In this document: positions 1 to 8,184 of the stretch, piece after piece
How positions within the stretch are numbered: the stretch's first letter is position 1
How the letters are laid out: every line of letters begins with the position of its first letter
NCBI RefSeq assembly: GCF_028368975.1
Contig: NZ_JAQNDM010000002.1
Span: 9,108,425-9,172,424, forward strand
Source: Stigmatella ashevillena
GTDB taxonomy: Bacteria > Myxococcota > Myxococcia > Myxococcales > Myxococcaceae
Length of the DNA: 64,000 nt
Direction: 5' to 3'
Made by a program: the position numbers and the translations under genes
The notes under the pieces: generated by a model
What the model was told of the DNA's origin: nothing
Database searches by the model: none
The model's input: only the letters and a program-made list of their open reading frames with translations

Positions 1-1625
1 CCCTGCTCCCGAGGTTCCGCAAGGAGGGCGTGCCCCTCGACGTTCTCGTCGTCGACACCGATTTCAAGGCCGGCAACTCCTGGAACGGCTGGGAGATCGA
101 CACCCGCAAGTTCCCCGACCCCAAGGGGTTCTTCGACTGGGCGCGCTCGCAGGGCCTGCACACGACCCTGAACATGCATCCCAGCATCCTGCCGACCGAC
201 CCGCAGTTCGCGGCCGCGCAGGCGACCGCGAAGGGCAAGCTCACCCAGCACACTGGCGGCTGCTCGGGCGGTGCCTCCGAGTGCTACACCTTCGATTTTG
301 GCGATCCTGACCAGTTAAAGGCGTTCTTCGGCTTGCACGACACGATGAAGCAGCAGGGCACCGACTTCTGGTGGCTCGACTGGTGCTGCGACGCCAGCGA
401 GGCCAACATCGACGGCGTCACCGGTGATGCGTGGATCAACCAGCAGTACACCGACTACACGAACTCCCGCATCGGCCGCGGCTTCGCGTTCTCCCGCGCG
501 TTCGGCTCGCTGCAGGCGGGCGGTTACAGCAACCCGACCGCGGTGCCGACCGGGCCGTGGGCGGACAAACGCACGACGCTGCCCTTCACCGGTGACACCA
601 CCTCGACGTGGGGGACCCTTGCGGCCGAGGTTGGCTTCACCTCCGGCGAGGGTGCTGCCACCGGCCTGTCGGCGATCAGCCACGACATCGGCGGGCACAA
701 CGGCGGCTTGTGGGGCCTCCCCGGCTCGGACGTTGTCGACGGCCAGCGCACGGACAAGCTGCCCGACGACCTGTACGCCCGCTGGGTCCAGTTCGGCACC
801 TTCCAGCCGATCGACCGCCTGCACAGCAACCACGGCGACCGGCTGCCCTGGCAGTACCCGGGCACCGCGGGCGAGTCGGCGAAGAAGTTCCTCAACCTGC
901 GCGAGGCGCTCGTGCCGTACACCTATACGCTCGCGCGTGAGGCGGAGGCGACCGGCGTCCCGGTTGTGCGGCCGACGTACCTTGCGTACCCGACGGAGCA
1001 GGACGCGTATGCGACGGCCGGCAGCGAGTACCTGTACGGCTCGGACGTGCTCGTCGTGCCGGTGACCACACCCGGGAACACCGCCACAACCACGGTGTGG
1101 TTCCCGCCGGGCAGCTCGTGGACCGACTGGTTCACCGGCAAAACGTACGCGGGCGGCACGACCCAGAGCATCACCACCGGGCTGGACACCATGCCGGTGT
1201 TCGTCAAGTCCGGCGGGATCGTGCCCACGCGCAGCGAGGACGTCACCAACGACGTCCAGAACCCGCTGGACGCGGTCACGCTCACGGTGGCGGCGGGCGC
1301 GATGGGGCACGCCAGCCTCTTCGAGGACGACGGCACGACCTCCGACCGCAAGCAGAGCACCCGCACGGACATCCGCTACACCGAGGGCGGCCAACACGCG
1401 GCGCTCCGTGCCGACGGCCCTGACGGGTCATTCGCCGGGCAGGTGCAGAAGCGCGCGTGGACTGTGCGGTTCGTGGGCGCGCAAGAGCCGGAGTCGGTGA
1501 CCATCGACGGCAAGGCGGCGCCGACCGACAGCTGGACCTGGGACGCCGTGAGCAGCGTCCTGACGGTCAAGGTGGCCGAGCGTCCAACGAGCCAGGGTGT
1601 GGACGTGGCCTACCAGTACAGGTAG
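1..1625 (+). CDS. Glycoside hydrolase family 31 (alpha-glucosidase/alpha-xylosidase type), 5' end outside window
   Basis: The open frame is already running at the left edge, so the N-terminus is missing. GH31 enzymes are retaining alpha-glycosidases. The likely nucleophile is the Asp of FWWLDW (codon at 378-380). The likely acid/base Asp lies in FTGDTTSTW (near 590). The family motif SHDIGGHNGG follows near 680-710. The second half, with VVRPTYL and SDVLVVPVTTPG, is the beta-sandwich typical of GH31 C-termini. No dockerin or carbohydrate-binding module is visible before the stop. The WLDW variant belongs to bacterial GH31 branches rather than the classical WxDMNE group, so the exact substrate cannot be read. 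The wording of the protein is actinobacterium-like, suggesting but not proving transfer. Confidence 0.88.
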   Translation, partial: LLPRFRKEGVPLDVLVVDTDFKAGNSWNGWEIDTRKFPDPKGFFDWARSQGLHTTLNMHPSILPTDPQFAAAQATAKGKLTQHTGGCSGGASECYTFDFGDPDQLKAFFGLHDTMKQQGTDFWWLDWCCDASEANIDGVTGDAWINQQYTDYTNSRIGRGFAFSRAFGSLQAGGYSNPTAVPTGPWADKRTTLPFTGDTTSTWGTLAAEVGFTSGEGAATGLSAISHDIGGHNGGLWGLPGSDVVDGQRTDKLPDDLYARWVQFGTFQPIDRLHSNHGDRLPWQYPGTAGESAKKFLNLREALVPYTYTLAREAEATGVPVVRPTYLAYPTEQDAYATAGSEYLYGSDVLVVPVTTPGNTATTTVWFPPGSSWTDWFTGKTYAGGTTQSITTGLDTMPVFVKSGGIVPTRSEDVTNDVQNPLDAVTLTVAAGAMGHASLFEDDGTTSDRKQSTRTDIRYTEGGQHAALRADGPDGSFAGQVQKRAWTVRFVGAQEPESVTIDGKAAPTDSWTWDAVSSVLTVKVAERPTSQGVDVAYQYR

Positions 1626-1820
1626 GACGCGCTCGCCCTTCGCCTTGCTACACAGCTCAGGAAAGCTGGAACAGAATGAAGTCAAGTTTAAAATTAAAAT
1701 CCAGTATTATTCGACCACTGGGAGTACCCTGTCGATTCCGATGACCCGAATCTAGCCGCAAGGGTCTCTGTGGGCGTGAGGACAACCTTCAACCTCCGCC
1801 CGTTAAACAAGGCAGGATCC

Positions 1821-2843
1821 ATGCTCCATTTCAAACGTTCAAAGCTGTTCCTGGGTGCCGCGTGCTCGGCGCTGTTTCTCACGGGTGCGTGCACCCCGGT
1901 AAGCAGTTCGCCTGATGAGCAGGGCGACGTCACAGAGGCCGCCTCAAGTCCGTTGCTCATCTCCGGCGTGAGCTTCAAGACGGTGCTCGGCAGTCGATAC
2001 GTGGGCGCTCGAAACAACGGTGGCAGCGATGTGATCGCGACGTCGACGGTCGCGCAAGCGTGGGAGAAGTTCACGATCGATGACATCAACGGTGGGGCCC
2101 TCGAGAGTGGAGACTCGATCTTCATCATCGCGGGCACCGGGCAGTACTTTCAGGCCGCGAACGGCGGCGGCTCGACGCTGAACGCCGCCAGCGGGAGTCG
2201 CCTTGGCTGGGAGACGTTCCGCATCGTCAAGCAGAGCGGGAGCGGCCCGATCGCCAACGGCGACATCGTCGGCCTGCAGACGGTAACGACTGGCAATTGG
2301 GTGTCGGCGGAGAACGGCGGCGGCAGCACGGTGTTCGCGTATGGCGCCGCGCTTGGCTCGTGGGAGCGGTTGACGATCTCTGGCTTGTCCGGAGGCACAA
2401 CGCCTCCGCCGTCCACGACGGGCTGTGACTCTCCCGGCCTCGTCTGGAAGACGGCCAACAAGACCAACTACACGTCGTACCCGGATCCGGGCAGCGAGGA
2501 GTGTGTCAAGTACAACGGCTGCACGTGGGCAGGACAGTTTGCGGCGTGCTCAGGGAAGAAGTCGGAGGCGTGGGTGGCGGCGCACAACATCGTCGCTTTG
2601 TTCCCCAACATGAACGCGCTCAAGCTCCATGACCTTTGCTTGAAGTCCGGCTCGAAGACCATCGTGGTCACCGTGCTCGACACGTGCGCCGACTCGGACT
2701 GCAGTGGTTGCTGCACCCAGAACAGAGGGAACGCCGACGCGCTGATCGACCTCGAGAGCTATACCAATGCGCGTTGGGGCGTCCCCGACGGCAGGATCCA
2801 GTGGGCGGACCTCGGTCCGACCAAGGGTAGCGGCTGCGACTGA
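1821..2843 (+). CDS. Lipoprotein with fascin-like repeats and C-terminal double-psi beta-barrel (expansin-like)
   Basis: The N-terminus MLHFKRSKLFLGAACSALF leads to a lipobox ending in LTGAC, so this is probably a lipoprotein of about 340 aa. ATG 1821 is preferred over an in-frame start at 1770 because the signal peptide begins there and an AGG-rich site precedes it. Three consecutive repeats (GSRYVGARNNGG, GQYFQAANGGG, GNWVSAENGGG) resemble fascin-type beta-trefoil strands, often carbohydrate binding. After a TTPPPSTTG linker, a Cys-rich domain contains LDTCADSDCSGCC and a late DLESYTNARWG. That pattern fits barwin/RlpA/expansin barrels, which loosen polysaccharides without hydrolysis. The 195 bp upstream contain an A+T-rich patch (1680-1712) that may hold the promoter. 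Substrate is unknown; a cellulose or peptidoglycan role is inferred. Confidence 0.7.
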   Translation: MLHFKRSKLFLGAACSALFLTGACTPVSSSPDEQGDVTEAASSPLLISGVSFKTVLGSRYVGARNNGGSDVIATSTVAQAWEKFTIDDINGGALESGDSIFIIAGTGQYFQAANGGGSTLNAASGSRLGWETFRIVKQSGSGPIANGDIVGLQTVTTGNWVSAENGGGSTVFAYGAALGSWERLTISGLSGGTTPPPSTTGCDSPGLVWKTANKTNYTSYPDPGSEECVKYNGCTWAGQFAACSGKKSEAWVAAHNIVALFPNMNALKLHDLCLKSGSKTIVVTVLDTCADSDCSGCCTQNRGNADALIDLESYTNARWGVPDGRIQWADLGPTKGSGCD

Positions 2844-3110
2844 TTCTCACTCGGGTTGAAGTGACGGGTCGCTGAGCAGCCAACCCTGGCTCGGCGACCC
2901 ACTCCGAGAGGCACCGCACACCGCTCATCCACCCGGAGGAGTGTTCAAGCGGTGGCGGTTCGGGTCTCAACACCCCGCGGTTTTATGTGGCCTTCGCACC
3001 TGGGGCTGGCTCCCACCTACCGTGGTGAGCACCGGTGCGTGCCAGGCTGGCTTCGCCACGGCCTGCAAAGCCAGGTCGACTATGAGGCCGCTCTCCCTTC
3101 AGGTGCGCGG

Positions 3111-3236
3111 CAGGAGTTTGGACCTGTTGGCTCGGTAGCGGCGCTCGTACCTGCCATGGCCAATCTCAGGTGCTCCAGCGCCTGCCTTCACACCTCACGC
3201 AGACGAACACGTCGAAGTCGAACGTCCCCCTCTCGT
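3111..3236 (-). pseudogene. IS91-family transposase C-terminal remnant (copy 1)
   Basis: Read on the minus strand, the segment encodes GTFDFDVFVCVRCEGRR and then, after a frameshift or deletion, LEHLRLAMAG. This matches the end of IS91-type Y2 transposases as I know the family: TFDFDVFxCxRCGGR followed by an ILEHLGL tail. No upstream catalytic part is present, so it is a dead scrap. The core at 3191-3230 is nearly identical (38 of 40 bases by eye) to 23110-23149, in the same orientation. Confidence 0.6.
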
Positions 3237-3451
3237 GAGGTTTGTCCGAGGCGGAGGCACCCTCGACGCCACACGCCGTCACAGCTCCATCCCGGTGAAG
3301 AGCAGAGGCGGGGTGCCGCCCGGCAGCGGGCGCTTCATCCGCCATGCGATGCGGCCGTCCTCCGGACGTTTCAGCCCTTGTCTGTCGGCCGGGCTGCGAG
3401 AGGCGGTGATCGAGGGCGTCGGCCTGGCGCGGCTGCCCCGTTGTGTGCATC

Positions 3452-3464
3452 TATCAGACTGATA
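3452..3464. promoter_or_regulatory. Palindromic operator candidate upstream of the PadR gene
   Basis: TATCAG-A-CTGATA is a perfect 6-bp inverted repeat around one base, in an A+T-rich patch 22 bp before the GTG start of the PadR gene. PadR proteins commonly autoregulate through short palindromes, so this is the best operator candidate. Function is inferred. Confidence 0.5.
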
Positions 3465-3486
3465 TATATGGATGGAGGAGGTCACC

Positions 3487-4080
3487 GTGGCCCGAGAGAA
3501 CACCTGCCAGTTCGCCATCCTGGGGATGCTGTGCCGGGAGCCCATGAGCGGTTACGGCCTGCGCCAGGCCATCGAGCAGACGGTGGGGCACTTCTGGCAG
3601 GAGAGTTACGGCAACCTGTACCCGACGCTGGTGCGGATGGAGGGCGAGGGGCTGGTCGCGCTCGACCGGGAGGAGCATTCGCCAGGCGGGCGGGTTCGCA
3701 AGGTGTACCGGGTGACGGCGGAAGGGCGGCGGGAACTCGCGAAGTGGTTGCGTCGGCCGGTGGTGCCCCACGTGGAGCGAAACGAGTTGCTGCTCAAGCT
3801 CTTCTTCGGCGCCCGGGTGGGACCGGAGGCCTCGTTGGCGCAAGTGGAGCACAGCCGGGCCGAGGCCGAGGGGCTGCTGGCCGCGCTGCGGCGCATCGAC
3901 GAGGACGTCCGCCGCTCGCGCGAGGGCCACCCGGATCTGTCCTACTGGCACCTGTCCGTGCGCGCGGGATTGCTCGGACTGGAAGCGCACCTGCGCTGGT
4001 GCGACGAGGCCCGAGAGGCACTCCAGCGTCTCGCGCGCACGGAGGATTCGAAAGAGAAGGAGGAGCGGGATGAGCGGTGA
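3487..4080 (+). CDS. PadR-family transcriptional regulator
   Basis: About 197 aa. The start is taken as GTG 3487, giving MARENTCQFAILGML, because a strong GGAGGAGG site lies 7 bp upstream; an in-frame ATG at 3472 is less well placed. The N-terminal winged helix has the family pattern MSGYGLRQAIEQ, then SYGNLYPTLVRMEGEGLV and GGRVRKVYRVTAEGRREL. The C-terminal half (about 95-190) is helical and of the Vir_act_alpha_C type that dimerises PadR proteins. Its last 11 bp overlap the following membrane acyltransferase gene, so the two are cotranscribed. It probably represses its own operon through the palindrome at 3452-3464. Ligand unknown. Confidence 0.9.
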   Translation: MARENTCQFAILGMLCREPMSGYGLRQAIEQTVGHFWQESYGNLYPTLVRMEGEGLVALDREEHSPGGRVRKVYRVTAEGRRELAKWLRRPVVPHVERNELLLKLFFGARVGPEASLAQVEHSRAEAEGLLAALRRIDEDVRRSREGHPDLSYWHLSVRAGLLGLEAHLRWCDEAREALQRLARTEDSKEKEERDER

Positions 4081-5641
4081 AGAAGGCTCGCGGCGCCTGC
4101 CGGTGTTCCTGCCATGGCTCGCCCTGGTGGGTGGGGCCGGTATGTCGATGCTGTTGAACTCGCGTGGATCGCTGTTGCCCGGCTGGTGGATGGGCGCCTT
4201 GCTGCTCTTCTTCGTCCGCCAGCAGCGGCCGGGGGTGGGCTTCGCTGGCATCCTCTGCGTGAGCACCCTCGCCACGGGCCTGATGAACCTGGAGGTGTTC
4301 CCGGGGTCCGTCGCGGGCAATTTCGGGATGGCTTTGGGCGGCGCGCTCTTTCTGGCGCTGGTGTTCCTGGCGGACCGGCTCATCGTGGGGCCGAGGGCGT
4401 CCTTCGCGGGGACGCTCTTCCTTCCGGCGGCGATGACGGGGTTGGAGTTCTTCAGCAGCGTGGGCAACCCGTTCGGCACCTGGGGCTCGCTGGCCTACAC
4501 CCAGGCTGGCGCGCCCGTGCTGGTGCAGCTCGTGTCGGTGACGGGACTGTGGGGCCTGACGTTCGTCCTGGTGTGGTTTGCCTCCGTGGCCAACTGGGCC
4601 TTCGAGCACCGGGAGGAGGGGCGCCGCGTGCTGCCCGGAGTCGCGGTGTTCGCGGGCGTGCTCGGGGTCATCCTCGCTTTCGGCGCGCTACGGCTCGCGG
4701 GGGCGGGGAGCGTGGGCGAGCGCGTGCAGGTCGCCGGCATCACGGTGGCGGGGGAGGTGGCCGCGGGACGTGAGGCGGGGCTGTCCCGGCTCCTCCAGGG
4801 AGAGGCTTTGGGGAGCGAGGACTGGCGTGCCTTCGCCGAGGCCTCGGGCGCGGTGAACGAGGAGCTGTTGCGCCTGTCCGAGCGCGAGGCCGAGCGAGGA
4901 GCGAAGCTCATCCTCTGGTCCGAGGGCAACGCGGTGGTGCTGGACGAGCAACTGCCGGCCCTGCTCTCGAAGGGGAGCACCCTGGCACGCGAGCGCGGCG
5001 TGTGGCTCGGCATGGCGGTGGCGAGCTTCGCGCCCTCGGCGGAGCGCATGCTGCGCAACGAGCTCATCCTGGTGGGGCCGGAGGGGAACGTGGCCTGGCG
5101 CTACGTGAAGGCTCGGCCGGTACCGGGGTGGGAAGCGGACCACTCCATTCCAGGGAGCTCGGAGGTGCCGGTGCTGCATGACTCGGGCGTGGGGAACCTG
5201 GGGGGGGCCATCTGCTTCGATGGGGACTTCCCGGCGGATTTCGTCGGCCCTGCGGCGCGTGGACTCGAGCTGCTCTTGCTGCCAGCGAGCGACTGGAGAG
5301 CCATCAGCTCACTGCACATGCGGCAGGCGGTGTTCCGAGCGGTGGAGCAGGGGTTCAGCATGTTGCGGCAGGCCAACCAGGGACTGTCGGTGGCGGTGGA
5401 TGGGTACGGGCGCGTGTATGGCGAGCTGGACCACTTCACGACGGAGGACCGGGTGCTGCGCGCGGAGCTGCCAGTGGGGCAGGTGCCCACACTCTACGCG
5501 CGCATGGGCGATTCCGTGGGGATTCTCTCCGGCCTGGTCACGCTGGGGTGGGTGGGCCAGGCCGCCGTGAGGGGGCTGGCCCGGCGGTGGCGTGCGGCGC
5601 GGAGGGGGAATGGACGGCCGGTGGAGGGTGTGGGCTTTTGA
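4070..5641 (+). CDS. Apolipoprotein N-acyltransferase-like membrane protein (carbon-nitrogen hydrolase domain)
   Basis: 523 aa, close to E. coli Lnt (512 aa). The first ~215 residues are hydrophobic segments. They are followed by a nitrilase-fold domain with the Glu-Lys-Cys triad: Glu285 in LILWSEGNAV, Lys347 in YVKARPVPG and Cys382 in GAICFDGDFP. Lnt transfers an acyl chain to the N-terminal Cys of lipoproteins at the inner membrane. The protein overlaps a PadR regulator by 11 bp. Housekeeping lnt genes are not usually under a dedicated PadR repressor, so this is more likely an inducible paralogue than the essential copy. The alternative is another membrane amidase or acyltransferase of the same fold. 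Function is known only at family level. Confidence 0.8.
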   Translation: MSGEEGSRRLPVFLPWLALVGGAGMSMLLNSRGSLLPGWWMGALLLFFVRQQRPGVGFAGILCVSTLATGLMNLEVFPGSVAGNFGMALGGALFLALVFLADRLIVGPRASFAGTLFLPAAMTGLEFFSSVGNPFGTWGSLAYTQAGAPVLVQLVSVTGLWGLTFVLVWFASVANWAFEHREEGRRVLPGVAVFAGVLGVILAFGALRLAGAGSVGERVQVAGITVAGEVAAGREAGLSRLLQGEALGSEDWRAFAEASGAVNEELLRLSEREAERGAKLILWSEGNAVVLDEQLPALLSKGSTLARERGVWLGMAVASFAPSAERMLRNELILVGPEGNVAWRYVKARPVPGWEADHSIPGSSEVPVLHDSGVGNLGGAICFDGDFPADFVGPAARGLELLLLPASDWRAISSLHMRQAVFRAVEQGFSMLRQANQGLSVAVDGYGRVYGELDHFTTEDRVLRAELPVGQVPTLYARMGDSVGILSGLVTLGWVGQAAVRGLARRWRAARRGNGRPVEGVGF

Positions 5642-5650
5642 GTCGAACAC

Positions 5651-6544
5651 CTAGATCGGCATGAAGACCTTGAAGCCGCTGCGGCCGGTCGCGCCCAGGG
5701 TGTTGCGCTCCACGAAGTCGCTGTAGGAGCTGCGGCCGTCGCCCGAGGTGATCGCGGTATGGCCGTAGATGCTGCCGAGGCGGGTGGAGGTCTTCTCCCA
5801 GGTGAGCACGAGGCCGGGGATCTTCAGCGCTTCGGCAAGCGACAGGTTCACCTGCTTGAACTTGTCCTTCGGCAGGTTGTTGTCGATCTGGTTGCCGTTG
5901 CCCCACACCTTGATGCCGTAGGTGTTCTGAATGGCGCGGCTCACGCCCGTGGCGCAAAGGCCCTGGCTCGAGTAGCCACCCATGTTCAACGCCACCGAGC
6001 GGGCGTTGTTGGCGAGAGCGGAGTTGCCGTGCACGCCACCGGTGCCGGGGGTGGTGGGCGTGCCGCCCACCGTGATGCCGAGCTGGTTCCAGGTCTTCGG
6101 CCCGACGACGCCATCGGCGACGAGGCCCTTCGCGCTCTGGAAGGCCTTCACCGCCGCGGTGGTCTTCGGACCGAACTGGCCATCCGCCGCACCGGCATTG
6201 AAGCCGAGCTGATTGAGCCGGTTCTGAAGCGCGGCCACCGGAGCGCCACTCTGGCCCTGCTTGAGCGTGGGGCCGCTACCGCCCGGAGCTGCGTTCAGCT
6301 TGGCCCAGGTCTTCGGCCCCACGATGCCGTCGGCGACGAGGCCCTTCGCGTTCTGGAAGGCCTTCACCGCCGCGGCCGTCTTCGGACCGAACTGGCCGTC
6401 GGCCGCGCCCGGCGAAAAGCCCGCTTTGGCCAGCGCCTGCTGAAGGGTCTTCACCGAAGCGCCGGACGAGCCGAGCTTCAGGGTGGGCTGCGAAGGTGAG
6501 CTGGCTGCGAAGGTATTGCTGCGTGCGGCGGAGGAAACACGCAT
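5651..6544 (-). CDS. Peptidoglycan-binding protein with two PG_binding_1 repeats and a Cys/His amidase-like C-terminus
   Basis: 297 aa. Two near-identical peptidoglycan-binding modules span about residues 22-85 and 92-155, each with ADGQFGPKT, AVKAFQ and VGPKTW. After a GGTPTTPGTGG linker, the C-terminal ~125 residues contain LCATGVSRAIQ, WGNGNQID and YGHTAITSGDGRSSYSD. A Cys followed by His and Asp/Ser in such an arrangement suggests a CHAP/NlpC-like papain fold, but this is inference. No classical signal peptide is visible (MRVSSAARSN), so export may be non-classical. A GAGG site sits 9 bp before the ATG. It converges with the Lnt-like gene and ends only 9 bp from its stop. A cell-wall remodelling or lytic role is plausible. 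Confidence 0.75.
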   Translation of the reverse strand: MRVSSAARSNTFAASSPSQPTLKLGSSGASVKTLQQALAKAGFSPGAADGQFGPKTAAAVKAFQNAKGLVADGIVGPKTWAKLNAAPGGSGPTLKQGQSGAPVAALQNRLNQLGFNAGAADGQFGPKTTAAVKAFQSAKGLVADGVVGPKTWNQLGITVGGTPTTPGTGGVHGNSALANNARSVALNMGGYSSQGLCATGVSRAIQNTYGIKVWGNGNQIDNNLPKDKFKQVNLSLAEALKIPGLVLTWEKTSTRLGSIYGHTAITSGDGRSSYSDFVERNTLGATGRSGFKVFMPI

Positions 6545-6686
6545 TTCGAGAACCTCAGGAAATGAGACAGTGGGAGGTTATCGGCCTCAGGGGGCTGAAA
6601 GTTGCGGCGCATCAGACGAATACCGGTGGAGTGGCCGTGCAGCCCCCTTTGGGCACACATTGGCCCATACGGACGGGAAGGGGCCG

Positions 6687-7580
6687 CTACGCGCGAAGCA
6701 CTTCGAGCGTGACGAGGATCCGCCGCAGTTCCTCGACCTGCGGAGCCTCCAACGGGAGCAAGGGCGCGCGCAGCGGGCCCACCCGTGTCCCAGTGAGCTC
6801 GAGTCCTGCCGAGATGGCGCGAGGCAGGCCGTGCTTCACGATGAACTGCAGCAGGGGAAGCTGGCGGTAGAAGAGCGCGCGTGCCAGGTCGAGCTCCTTG
6901 CGCTCGATCGCCTCGTACAGATGGACGTTCAGCTTCGGGATGAGGTGGGGAGCTGCGGTACACCACCCACGAGCCCCGGCGACGAAGGCCGCGAGCGCCA
7001 GCGGGTTGCTGCCGTTGTAGAAGGCCACCGACTCACCGGCGAGCTGCACCAGCCGATGCATCCGGTTCACATCCCCCGTGCTTTCCTTCACCATGGTGAC
7101 GTTGGGGATCTCGAGGACCTTCGAGATGACCTCTGGGGAGAGGTCGATTCCTCCGGTCGCTGGGTTGTTGTACAGCGCGATCGGGAGGGAGATGGCCTTC
7201 GCCACGGTGTCGAAGTGGCGGACGATCTCCGCATCCGTCAGCTTCCAGTAGCTCATCGGGATGATCATCACCGCCGTGGCCCCAGCCCGCTCGGCGAAGC
7301 GAGCGTGGTGGACCGTCCGCTCCGTCGTGAGGCTCGAGACGCCCACCAGTGTGGGAACGCGCCCGGCGACCTGCTTGACGGTGGTCTCCGTCACGGCTTC
7401 ACGCTCCTCGTCCGTGAGGTATGGGAGGACGCCGGTGCTTCCCAGCGGGGCGATGGCATGCACGCCGGCCTTCACCTGCCGCTCGACCAGCTCGCGCAGC
7501 AACTCAAGGTTGACGCGGCCGTCCTCGAGGAAGGGGGTGATGGGGTAGGAGACGATGCCTCGAAGGGGGGCGTTCTTCAT
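6687..7580 (-). CDS. Dihydrodipicolinate synthase/N-acetylneuraminate lyase family aldolase
   Basis: 297 aa, the full length for a DapA-type TIM barrel. Visible landmarks are GSTG (47-50) in the pyruvate carboxylate-binding loop, catalytic Tyr137 in ALYNNP and Schiff-base Lys165 in MVKEST. The family condenses or cleaves pyruvate with an aldehyde. A dedicated lysine-biosynthesis DapA is unlikely because the gene is coupled to a cupin (its ATG overlaps the cupin stop by 4 bp). The pair also lies opposite a MocR regulator. The best reading is a catabolic lyase in a small inducible pathway; the substrate cannot be told from sequence. Confidence 0.85.
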   Translation of the reverse strand: MKNAPLRGIVSYPITPFLEDGRVNLELLRELVERQVKAGVHAIAPLGSTGVLPYLTDEEREAVTETTVKQVAGRVPTLVGVSSLTTERTVHHARFAERAGATAVMIIPMSYWKLTDAEIVRHFDTVAKAISLPIALYNNPATGGIDLSPEVISKVLEIPNVTMVKESTGDVNRMHRLVQLAGESVAFYNGSNPLALAAFVAGARGWCTAAPHLIPKLNVHLYEAIERKELDLARALFYRQLPLLQFIVKHGLPRAISAGLELTGTRVGPLRAPLLPLEAPQVEELRRILVTLEVLRA

Positions 7581-8077
7581 GACCGCTCCTCGTGGTTCTT
7601 GTCAAAGAGCTGGTCGCCACGCTCCGGCAACTCCTCGCGCAGCGCGACGCCTCCCATGTTCTGCAGCATGGGAGCGTTCTCGCACGCGAGGTAGCGGGCC
7701 ACGCCCTTGCCGGTGTTGACGTGGTTGTGCCACGCCCACACGGGGACGTAGACGGCGTCCCCCTGCTTCCACTCGACGCGTTTGCCACCCACGTACGAGT
7801 ACCCCTCGCCCTCGAGGATGTAGAGGAGGGTCTCGTAGGTGTGGCGATGCCGGTTCGAGGACTGGCCCGGTTCCAGCCAGCCAATCGTCATGCTGAGCGC
7901 GTGCGAGGGCAGGTCGACGAAGAAGACGGGGTGCTTGCGTGCCTTCGAGTACTCCGTCTGCTGCCCGCCCTGTTCGACCTGACGGTGGGCGAGCTTCTCG
8001 GGCATGACGACTCGGGGCCTGGGGGGCGTCTTGTCGAAGTCGGCCGAGTGATACTTGGCGGTTCCTGGGTCTGCCAT
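7577..8077 (-). CDS. Cupin-domain protein (single-domain, dioxygenase/isomerase-like)
   Basis: 166 aa from ATG 8077, preceded by a clear AGGAGG. The cupin motifs are intact: motif 1 has HRHTYE with the downstream LEGEG (His, His, Glu), and motif 2 is GDAVYVPVWAWHNHVN with the third His. This gives a 3-His/1-Glu metal site. Its stop overlaps the start of the DapA-like lyase, so the two are translationally coupled. Small cupins of this kind resemble gentisate-dioxygenase-like and sugar-isomerase-like proteins; no specific reaction can be assigned. Transcription starts in the gap shared with the MocR gene. Confidence 0.82.
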   Translation of the reverse strand: MADPGTAKYHSADFDKTPPRPRVVMPEKLAHRQVEQGGQQTEYSKARKHPVFFVDLPSHALSMTIGWLEPGQSSNRHRHTYETLLYILEGEGYSYVGGKRVEWKQGDAVYVPVWAWHNHVNTGKGVARYLACENAPMLQNMGGVALREELPERGDQLFDKNHEERS

Positions 8078-8137
8078 GTGGAACTCCTCCTGCTTTCTCC
8101 GGCGATGTGCCGGACGTGCCAGGATGAGTAGCGCTAG

Positions 8138-8184
8138 ACTGGACCCGTGAGAGGAGCCGGTTTCCATATGACAAGGGGTCCAGT
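8138..8184. promoter_or_regulatory. 9-bp inverted repeat between the cupin operon and the MocR gene
   Basis: ACTGGACCC (8138-8146) and GGGTCCAGT (8176-8184) form a perfect inverted repeat with a 29-bp spacer. The repeat lies in the divergent control region and the second arm falls just inside the MocR coding start. MocR/GntR proteins bind spaced repeats as dimers, so this is a candidate operator for both directions. Inference. Confidence 0.45.

Larger units (their letters stand above)
2844..3486. other. Intergenic stretch with degraded mobile DNA
   Basis: No convincing gene lies between the expansin-like gene and the PadR gene. The only recognisable content is an IS91-type transposase fragment on the minus strand (about 3111-3236) and a palindromic operator candidate directly before the PadR gene. 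Confidence 0.6.
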
